NCBI GenBank assembly: GCA_964576075.1
Contig: CAZNTX010000111.1
Coordinates: 1 to 10,442 of the forward strand
Source: Thermohalobaculum sp964576075
GTDB lineage: Bacteria; Pseudomonadota; Alphaproteobacteria; Rhodobacterales; Rhodobacteraceae
DNA: 10,442 nt
Direction of reading: 5' to 3'
Part shown: positions 5,660-10,442 of the stretch, piece after piece
Numbering within the stretch: the stretch's first letter is position 1
Layout: each line of letters opens with the position of its first letter
Position numbers and translations under genes: made by a program
The notes under the pieces: model-generated
Seen by the model: the letters and a program-made list of their open reading frames with translations, nothing else
Told to the model about the DNA's origin: nothing
The model's database searches: none

Positions 5660-6331
5660 ATGATCCCGCTCGACATCCTCTCGGACCCGATCTGCCCCTG
5701 GTGCCATATCGGCATGGCCCGGCTCGACGCCGCCGTCGCCGAGGCGGGCGCCGACCCGTTCCGCCGCCGCTGGCGCATGTTCCGCCTCAACCCGGACATG
5801 CCGCCCGAGGGGATGGACCGCCGCGCCTATCTCGAGGCGAAATTCGGCGGCCCGGAGGGCGCGGCCGAGGTCTACGGCCGCATCGCCGAAACCGCCGCCG
5901 ACGCACGGCTCGAGGTGGAATTCGACCGCATCGCGCGCACCCCGAACACCCTCGACGCCCACCGCCTGCTGCTCTGGGCCGAGGCGGAGGACGCGCAGGA
6001 CGCCGTCGCCCGCGCCCTCTTCGACGCCTATTTCGCCCGCGGCCTCGACATCTCGGAGCACCCCGTCCTCCTCGACATCGCGGAGCGCGCAGGGCTCGAC
6101 CGCGGCGTGGTCGCCCGGCTCCTCGAGGGGCGCTCCGACATCGGGGCGCTCGAGGCCGAGGAGGCGGAGGCCCGCCAGATGGGCGTCTCCGGCGTCCCCT
6201 GCTTCGTGATCAACGGCCGCTACGTCCTCCAGGGCGCGCAGGAGACCGAGACCTGGGTCCGCGTCATCCGCGAGCTCGAGGCCTCGCTCGCCGCGCTCCG
6301 CGCCGAGGGGAGCGCGGAGGCCGCGCCGTGA
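5660..6331 (+). CDS. DsbA-family (FrnE-like) thioredoxin-fold oxidoreductase
   Basis: This 223-residue protein has the thioredoxin-fold active site C12-P-W-C15-H within the first strand-helix, and the cis-proline loop V179-P180 in GVSGVPCFVING. An all-helical insertion lies between them, as in the FrnE/DsbA-like and 2-hydroxychromene-2-carboxylate isomerase group. The CPWC motif favours a disulfide oxidoreductase or isomerase over the chromene isomerase. There is no signal peptide, so it acts in the cytoplasm, unlike true DsbA. FrnE homologues have been linked to oxidative-stress tolerance. The start is set by the conserved DILSDPICPWCHIG opening; nothing family-like lies upstream although the frame is open to 5531. 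Its last codons overlap the next gene by four bases. Substrate is unknown. Confidence 0.88.
   Translation: MIPLDILSDPICPWCHIGMARLDAAVAEAGADPFRRRWRMFRLNPDMPPEGMDRRAYLEAKFGGPEGAAEVYGRIAETAADARLEVEFDRIARTPNTLDAHRLLLWAEAEDAQDAVARALFDAYFARGLDISEHPVLLDIAERAGLDRGVVARLLEGRSDIGALEAEEAEARQMGVSGVPCFVINGRYVLQGAQETETWVRVIRELEASLAALRAEGSAEAAP
6316..6320 (+). promoter_or_regulatory. Ribosome binding site selecting the GTG start at 6328
   Basis: GGAGG at 6316-6320 lies seven bases before GTG 6328 but 13 before ATG 6334. The GTG also makes the common four-base GTGA overlap with the preceding stop codon. Both observations favour the GTG as the start of the membrane protein gene. Confidence 0.6.
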
Positions 6332-6819
6332 GCATGCTCGTCGGCGAACTCGCCGCGCTCGGCGCCGACCCGCTCTCCTGGGGCGCGGTGCCGGCGCTCC
6401 TCGTCTTCGCCGGCGTCTCCTATCGCAACTGGCGCGTCTACCCCCTGCTGCAGGGCGACGACCGGCTCACCGAGGCCAAGGCCGCCGCCCTCGCCGGCCG
6501 GCCGCAGTTCGCCGGTCCCCGCTACGCGCTCCTCATGCTCGGCGGGATCGCGGCGACGGTGGCGGGCCTCTGGCTCATCGCCGAGGGCATCCGCCCGACC
6601 CTCGCCTTCTACCTCCTCCTCGCCGGCGTCTTCGTGATCCAGACCGAGCCCGCCCGGCTCCAGATCCGCGAGGCGCAATACGCCGCCATCGCCGCGCGCC
6701 CGCATGGGGAGGAGGCGAGCCAGGCCGCCCGCGAGCGGCTCGACTGGACGAATGCCTGGCTCGTCACCCTCGAGGTCGTGATCCTCGCGGGCACCGTCCT
6801 CTTCCTCTGCGCCGTCTGA
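6328..6819 (+). CDS. Small four-helix membrane protein of unknown function
   Basis: I do not recognise the family of this 163-residue protein. Four hydrophobic segments at about residues 15-31, 66-86, 90-105 and 143-162 suggest an integral inner-membrane protein. Between segments 1 and 2, and between 3 and 4, lie polar loops of 30-40 residues rich in Arg, Glu and Ala. The single cysteine, C161, is at the very C-terminus, so it is not an obvious thiol relay of the DsbB or CcdA kind. It overlaps the FrnE-like gene by four bases and should be translated with it, which implies a related role or at least shared expression. Its stop lies three bases from the stop of the convergent GST gene. Coding potential is supported by coupling and coherent hydrophobic segments. 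Confidence 0.72.
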   Translation: MSMLVGELAALGADPLSWGAVPALLVFAGVSYRNWRVYPLLQGDDRLTEAKAAALAGRPQFAGPRYALLMLGGIAATVAGLWLIAEGIRPTLAFYLLLAGVFVIQTEPARLQIREAQYAAIAARPHGEEASQAARERLDWTNAWLVTLEVVILAGTVLFLCAV

Positions 6820-6822
6820 ACC

Positions 6823-7815
6823 TCAGGCGGCGGCGGGCAGGCGCTCCCGCCCGTGCGGCGCGTCGAGATCGAGCGCGGGACCCGCGGGCACGATGCCCGT
6901 CGGATTGATCGTCTCGTGGCTCGCGTAGTAGTGGAACTTGATCTGCCGGAGATCGGTCGTCTCCGCCACCCCGGGCCACTGATAGAGCTCGCGCAGATAG
7001 CCCGAGAGATTCGGATAGTCGGCGATCCGGCGGATGTTGCACTTGAAGTGGCCGACATAGACCGCGTCGAAGCGCACGAGCGTGGTGAAGAGCCGCCAGT
7101 CCGCCTCCGTCACCCGCTCGCCCAGGAGATAGCGATGGGTGGCGAGGCGCGCCTCGAGCCAATCGAGGCTGTCGAAGAGCGCGCCCACCGCCTCCTCGTA
7201 GGCCGCCTGCGCGGTGGCGAAGCCCGCCTTGTAGACGCCGTTGTTCACCGTGTCGTAGACGCGCGCGTTCACCGCATCGATCTCCGCTCGCAGCGCCTCG
7301 GGGTAGAAGTCCTGCCCGTCGCCGGTGAGCCCGTCGAAGGCCGAGTTGAACATCCGCAGGATCTCGGCGGATTCGTTCGACACGATCGTCCCCCGCGCCT
7401 TGTCCCAGAGGAGGGGCACGGTGACCCGGCCCGTGGCCTCCGGATCGGCCGCCGTATAGACCTCGCGCAGGAACGCCTTGCCGAGCACCCGGTCCCCGGT
7501 CGCGCCGGGGAAGTCGGTCGCGAAGGTCCAGCCGTCGGACTGCATCAGCGGATGCACCACATCCACCGAGACATGCGGCGCGAGGCCCTTGAGCTCGCGC
7601 AGGATCAGCGTGCGATGCGCCCAGGGGCAGGCAAGGCTCACATAAAGGTGGTAGCGCCCGCTCTCCGCGGCGAAGCCGCCCTCGCCGGAGGGGCCGGGGC
7701 GGCCGTCCGCCGTCACCCAGTTGCGGAACTTCGCGGTGTCGCGGACGAATTTGCCGCCCGTCTTGGCGGTGTCGTACCAGCGGTCGTGCCAGACGCCGTC
7801 GATCAGCAGTCCCAT
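6823..7815 (-). CDS. Xi-class glutathione S-transferase (glutathionyl-hydroquinone reductase)
   Basis: This 330-residue cytoplasmic enzyme belongs to the Xi-class GSTs (YqjG/PcpF/ECM4), which remove glutathione from S-glutathionyl-(hydro)quinones through a catalytic cysteine. The signature is clear: C63-PWAHR in the thioredoxin-like domain, then V133-PLLWD and the glutathione-binding S146-NESAEI. The long N-terminal extension (W9, then W33-V) and the all-helical C-terminal domain, including HFKCNIRRIADYPNL and the closing NPTGIVPAGP, are typical. Length fits the family (about 320-330). AGGAGG (7821-7826 on the opposite strand) lies five bases upstream of the ATG. A TTACCT at 7846-7851 (minus strand) resembles the -10 of the FrnE-like gene, but no good -35 was found. 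All key residues are present, so it is probably active. Confidence 0.93.
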   Translation of the reverse strand: MGLLIDGVWHDRWYDTAKTGGKFVRDTAKFRNWVTADGRPGPSGEGGFAAESGRYHLYVSLACPWAHRTLILRELKGLAPHVSVDVVHPLMQSDGWTFATDFPGATGDRVLGKAFLREVYTAADPEATGRVTVPLLWDKARGTIVSNESAEILRMFNSAFDGLTGDGQDFYPEALRAEIDAVNARVYDTVNNGVYKAGFATAQAAYEEAVGALFDSLDWLEARLATHRYLLGERVTEADWRLFTTLVRFDAVYVGHFKCNIRRIADYPNLSGYLRELYQWPGVAETTDLRQIKFHYYASHETINPTGIVPAGPALDLDAPHGRERLPAAA

Positions 7816-7890
7816 GGTGCCCTCCTCGGTTGCGCGTGCCCTCAGAGGTAAGCCGCCGAGGAAGGCAAGAAACCGGGGAGATCGGCAATT

Positions 7891-7915
7891 GATCCTTGCC
7901 GGGCGGGCAAGGATC
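7891..7915 (-). terminator. Perfect 10 bp hairpin after the small secreted-protein gene
   Basis: GATCCTTGCC (7891-7900) and GGCAAGGATC (7906-7915) pair perfectly around a five-base loop. On the minus strand the hairpin starts four bases after the stop codon of the 7920-8324 gene and is followed only by AATTGCC, not a real T-tract. Its placement fits a terminator. Because it also lies about 75 bp upstream of the GST start, it could instead be a regulator-binding dyad for that gene. Confidence 0.5.
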
Positions 7916-7919
7916 CGCG

Positions 7920-8324
7920 TCAGTCCTGGCGCACGCAGTCGAAGGCGCGGGTCCGGCCGTAGCGGCGGGTGACGCGGGAGATCTCGTCCTCGGAGACGAG
8001 ATCGCCCTCCGCCCGGAAGGAGGCCGCGATCTCGCCGGGCGCCTTGGTGATGCCTTCGAGGATCACCGTCACGCCCCCCGCGGCACGGCCGAAGCGCCAG
8101 GTGCCGTTGCCCTGATAGACCGTGCCGTCGGGCTTGCGCCCGGCGAGCGCGAAGTCGCCAGAGCGCCCGATCGAGAGGTTGAAGAGATCGGCCGGCGGGG
8201 CCTCGCCGCTCCCGTATTCCGAGATCGAGCAGGACCAGAGCCCCGCGATGTCCACCTCTTCGACCTGCGCCCAGGCGACCCCCGCGCCGAGCGCGAGCGC
8301 CGCCGCCGCTCCGATCCGCCGCAT
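7920..8324 (-). CDS. Small secreted protein of unknown function
   Basis: I do not recognise this 134-residue protein. It begins with a Sec signal peptide (R2-R3, then an Ala/Leu-rich core, cleavage likely after A19 in AWA-Q), so the mature form of about 115 residues is periplasmic or secreted. The mature part starts I26-AGLWSCSISEYG, contains short strand-like stretches (ADLFNLSI, GNGTWRFG, GVTVILEGI) and ends in FDCVRQD. Two cysteines, C32 and C130, near its ends could form a disulfide that closes a small beta-rich domain. The ATG at 8324 is chosen because GGAGG (8331-8335) sits six bases upstream and the signal peptide begins exactly there. A hairpin follows its stop. Function cannot be assigned. 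Confidence 0.75.
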   Translation of the reverse strand: MRRIGAAAALALGAGVAWAQVEEVDIAGLWSCSISEYGSGEAPPADLFNLSIGRSGDFALAGRKPDGTVYQGNGTWRFGRAAGGVTVILEGITKAPGEIAASFRAEGDLVSEDEISRVTRRYGRTRAFDCVRQD

Positions 8325-8576
8325 CTCCCGCCTCCGGATTGCCGCCTCGCCCCGTCCTAGCCGAGCCGCGGGCCGGACGGAAGAGCAGGCGCGGCGGGCG
8401 GCGGGCCGGTCTTTCGGGGGACTGCCAAAAATTCGACAGAAATACAGTTCAGTTATGCCACCGTCGCGTCGGGGGGGATCGGCGTCGGCGCGGGGCCGCC
8501 ACGGCCTCGTCTCGCGCCGGCCCGTGCCGCTTGGGGCGTCGCTCACCTTGAAGCCAACCAGCCAGGAGTTCTTCGC
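8325..8576. promoter_or_regulatory. Divergent promoter region with AT-rich island
   Basis: This 252 bp gap separates two divergent genes for exported proteins. Bases 8425-8458 are strikingly AT-rich against the surrounding sequence and include the direct repeat CAGTTCAGTT (8446-8454 region). A -35-like TTCGAC at 8432-8437 and a -10-like TATGCC at 8454-8459, 16 bases apart, could drive the rightward gene with a leader of about 110 bases. No sigma-54 element was recognised. A G7 run lies at 8471-8477. The AT-rich patch is seen directly; its promoter role is inferred. Confidence 0.4.
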
Positions 8577-9182
8577 ATGCGTTCCCTCCTCTCGCTCGCC
8601 GCCCTCGCGGCGCTCGCCGCCGCAACCGCCCAGGCGGCGCCGGTGCAGATCGCCTATGGCGACATCGCCGCCGCCACCACCGAGGATTTCGAGACATCCT
8701 CCCCGGGCGGTGCCGGCACATTCCTGTCGATTGCCGGGGCCGACATCACCTCCCCGGGGGGGCTTACCATCGGCCGGAACGACATCGGATTCTGTTTCAC
8801 GCCGGCGGATACCTGCGTTCTCGCCTCGCCCAGCGGCGACACGACGCTCGACAGCTTCGCTCCCGACACCACCCGGGCCGGTTTCGAACTCACCAGAAGC
8901 GGGACCGCATTCACCGGAGCCACCTCGAATTTCACGTTCGAGGTGGTCGGCAATTCGGGAACCGCGACGTTTTCGGACGTGCCGGTCTCCAATGCCCTCC
9001 TCGGTTTCGAGGATCCCCTCGGGCTCGTCAGCATCAGCATCACGTCGAGTTCTGCCGCGTTCTCCCTCGACGAGGTGATCACCTCGACCGAGGGCGGCGC
9101 GGTCGTGCCGCTGCCGGCGAGCGTGCTGCTGCTCGGCACCGGGCTCGCGGGGCTCGGCCTGCTCAGGCGGCGCCGCGGCTGA
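8577..9182 (+). CDS. VPLPA-CTERM sorting domain-containing surface protein
   Basis: This 201-residue exported protein has an N-terminal signal peptide (R2, Leu/Ala-rich core, cleavage likely after A20) and a classical C-terminal sorting tail: V177-PLPA, a hydrophobic helix (S182-VLLLGTGLAGLGLL), then R197-RRR and G201. This is the VPLPA variant of PEP-CTERM, recognised by an exosortase that cleaves near the motif and releases or anchors the protein at the cell envelope. The mature region is rich in Ser, Thr and Gly with few charges, and has two close cysteines (C73, C80) likely to be disulfide-bonded. AGGAG at 8564-8568 lies eight bases before the ATG. No exosortase gene is in the window, so processing must rely on one encoded elsewhere. 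The specific role (matrix, adhesion or other) is unknown. Confidence 0.88.
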   Translation: MRSLLSLAALAALAAATAQAAPVQIAYGDIAAATTEDFETSSPGGAGTFLSIAGADITSPGGLTIGRNDIGFCFTPADTCVLASPSGDTTLDSFAPDTTRAGFELTRSGTAFTGATSNFTFEVVGNSGTATFSDVPVSNALLGFEDPLGLVSISITSSSAAFSLDEVITSTEGGAVVPLPASVLLLGTGLAGLGLLRRRRG

Positions 9183-9190
9183 GGGGCGCG

Positions 9191-9217
9191 GGGAGCGGTC
9201 CGGGCCGGGCCGCTCCC
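9191..9217. terminator. Bidirectional terminator-like hairpin between convergent genes
   Basis: GGGAGCGG (9191-9198) pairs with CCGCTCCC (9210-9217); one wobble and two further GC pairs extend the stem to 11, with a five-base loop. It occupies the 45 bp between two convergent stop codons and would work on both strands. Neither side has a T-tract. Confidence 0.5.
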
Positions 9218-9227
9218 ATCGCCGCCG

Positions 9228-10442
9228 TCACTCGGCGGCGACGGCGGGCTCGGAGACGAGGGCGACGATGTCCGCCATGATGCGGTTGAGCTCGAAATCC
9301 TTCGGCGTGTAGACCCGGGCGACGCCCATCGCCTTCAGCCGCGCCGCGTCCTCGTCCGGGATGATGCCGCCGGCGACGACGGGGACGTCCTCGAGCCCCG
9401 CGGCCCGCATCCCCTTCATCACCTCCTCGATCAGCGGCATATGGCTGCCCGAGAGGATCGACAGGCCGACCACATGCACCCCCTCCTCGAGGGCGGCGTT
9501 GACGATCTGCGCGGGCGTGAGGCGGATGCCCTCGTAGACCACCTCCATCCCGCAGTCCCGCGCGCGCACCGCGATCTGCTCGGCGCCGTTCGAATGCCCG
9601 TCGAGCCCCGGCTTGCCGACGAGGAATTTGAGCCGCCGCCCGAGGCGCGCGGAGACCGCCTCCACCTCGGCGCGGATCGGCTCGAGCCCGCCCGAGGGCG
9701 CGGAGACCGCCTGCGCCACCCCGGTCGGCGCGCGATACTCGCCGAAGGCCTCGCGCATCACCTGGCCCCATTCGCCGGTGGTTACCCCCGCCTTCGCCGC
9801 GGCGATCGAGGGGGGCATGATGTTGTCCCCCTCCCGCGCGGCGCGGCGCAGCGCGGCGAGCGCGGCCTCGACGGCCCGAGGGTCGCGCGCCGCGCGCCAG
9901 GCCTCGAGGCGGGCGATCTGGTCGGCCTCGACCTCCGGGTCGACGACCATGATCCCGCCCTCCCCGGTGGTGAGCGGCGAGGGCTCGGTCGTGGTGTAGC
10001 GGTTGACGCCGACCACCACCGTCTCCCCCGACTCGATCCCGGCGAGGCGGGCGGAATTGCTCTCCACGAGCGCGGCCTTCATATGGTCGATCGCGGCGAC
10101 GCAGCCGCCCATCCCGTCGATCCGGGCGAGCTCGGCGCGGGCGCCGGCCTTCAGCTCCTCGACCTTGGCGTCGACCGCCGGGTTGCCGTCGAAGAGATCG
10201 CCGTATTCCAGGAGGTCGGTCTCGAGGGCGAGCACCTGCTGCATCCGGAGCGACCATTGCTGGTCCCAGGGCCGGGGCAGCCCCAGCGCCTCGTTCCAGG
10301 CGGGCAGCTGCACGGCGCGCGCCCGGGCCTTCTTGGAGAGCGTGACGGCCAGCATCTCGATCAGGATGCGGTAGACGTTGTTCTCCGGCTGCTGCTCGGT
10401 GAGGCCCAGCGAGTTGACCTGCACGCCGTAGCGGAAGCGGCG
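9228..10442 (-). CDS. ecm: Ethylmalonyl-CoA mutase, C-terminal part (start outside window)
   Basis: The visible 404 residues are the C-terminal part of a B12-dependent acyl-CoA mutase; the start lies beyond the right edge. The first part ends the TIM-barrel domain (VNSLGLTEQQPENN, then the downstream VNRYTTTE and NIMPPSIAAA blocks). The second is a B12-binding Rossmann domain with the cobalt-ligating D-G-H-S-N-G motif (His codon at 9594-9596), then SILSGSH and VVAGGIIPDED. The sequence matches what I recall of Ecm/MeaA better than methylmalonyl-CoA or isobutyryl-CoA mutase. Ecm converts ethylmalonyl-CoA to methylsuccinyl-CoA in the ethylmalonyl-CoA pathway, which assimilates acetyl-CoA in bacteria without isocitrate lyase, including Rhodobacter. 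A partner reductase gene (ccr) is not visible. Confidence 0.9.
   Translation of the reverse strand, partial: RRFRYGVQVNSLGLTEQQPENNVYRILIEMLAVTLSKKARARAVQLPAWNEALGLPRPWDQQWSLRMQQVLALETDLLEYGDLFDGNPAVDAKVEELKAGARAELARIDGMGGCVAAIDHMKAALVESNSARLAGIESGETVVVGVNRYTTTEPSPLTTGEGGIMVVDPEVEADQIARLEAWRAARDPRAVEAALAALRRAAREGDNIMPPSIAAAKAGVTTGEWGQVMREAFGEYRAPTGVAQAVSAPSGGLEPIRAEVEAVSARLGRRLKFLVGKPGLDGHSNGAEQIAVRARDCGMEVVYEGIRLTPAQIVNAALEEGVHVVGLSILSGSHMPLIEEVMKGMRAAGLEDVPVVAGGIIPDEDAARLKAMGVARVYTPKDFELNRIMADIVALVSEPAVAAE

Noticed and set aside
3404..6061. An open minus-strand frame of 885 codons opposite the synthetase
   Set aside because: Composition is Gly/Ala/Arg-rich without family motifs, and it overlaps genes with complete catalytic motifs on the other strand.
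3385..6819. An open plus-strand frame of 1144 codons across the regulator, synthetase and FrnE-like genes
   Set aside because: It runs antisense to or out of frame with three well-supported genes and is Arg/Pro-rich low-complexity sequence, as expected from high-GC shadow frames. Only its last 163 codons are a real gene.
8756..8762. G7 run in the CTERM gene as a phase-variation site
   Set aside because: A seven-base G run is not rare at this base composition, and nothing else suggests on/off switching.
8122..9078. A 318-codon plus-strand frame overlapping the secreted protein and CTERM genes
   Set aside because: It lies out of frame with the CTERM gene and antisense to the secreted-protein gene, is Ser/Arg/Pro-rich, and lacks a signal or domain.

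Overview
The window is very GC-rich (well over 70% by eye), with compact gene packing, Rhodobacteraceae-type proteins and few T-tract terminators. It most resembles chromosomal DNA of a high-GC member of the Rhodobacterales (Alphaproteobacteria). The strongest indicators are a cytochrome c' close to those of Rhodobacter, a VPLPA-CTERM surface protein, and an ethylmalonyl-CoA mutase. No insertion sequence, phage gene, CRISPR array or RNA gene was found. It reads as ordinary chromosome rather than a mobile island.

Layout, left to right. Positions 1-134 are non-coding and hold a hairpin with a G-quadruplex-type loop. dgt (135-1319, minus) encodes an HD-domain dNTPase and diverges from erpA (1490-1879, plus), an A-type iron-sulfur carrier. 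Next is a translationally coupled pair of haem proteins: periplasmic cytochrome c' (1993-2457) and a membrane cytochrome b561 (2457-3065). They meet, stop codon to stop codon with no gap, an XRE-cupin regulator (3066-3695, minus). That regulator diverges from an acyl-CoA synthetase (3794-5362, plus) across a 98 bp gap with an imperfect dyad. A 297 bp extremely GC-rich gap (5363-5659) follows. It holds a perfect 25 bp inverted repeat whose loop is another G-quadruplex-type motif. Then come a cytoplasmic DsbA/FrnE-like oxidoreductase (5660-6331) and an overlapping small membrane protein (6328-6819). They converge on a Xi-class glutathionyl-hydroquinone reductase (6823-7815, minus). Upstream of it is a small secreted protein of unknown function (7920-8324, minus). 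Across a 252 bp gap with a conspicuous AT-rich patch lies a VPLPA-CTERM protein (8577-9182, plus). The window ends in the C-terminal 404 residues of ethylmalonyl-CoA mutase (9228-10442, minus, start outside).

Working together: three operon-like units can be read from overlaps, namely cytochrome c'/b561, FrnE-like/4-TM protein, and the divergent regulator/acyl-CoA synthetase. Several genes have redox or thiol roles (cytochromes, DsbA-like protein, GST, Fe-S carrier), but nothing shows that they form one pathway. No clearly new multi-gene system is visible. The most unusual items are the two hairpins that present GGGTGGGTGGG-type loops in non-coding DNA, the palindrome inside the cytochrome c' promoter, and the uncharacterised 4-TM protein coupled to the FrnE-like gene.
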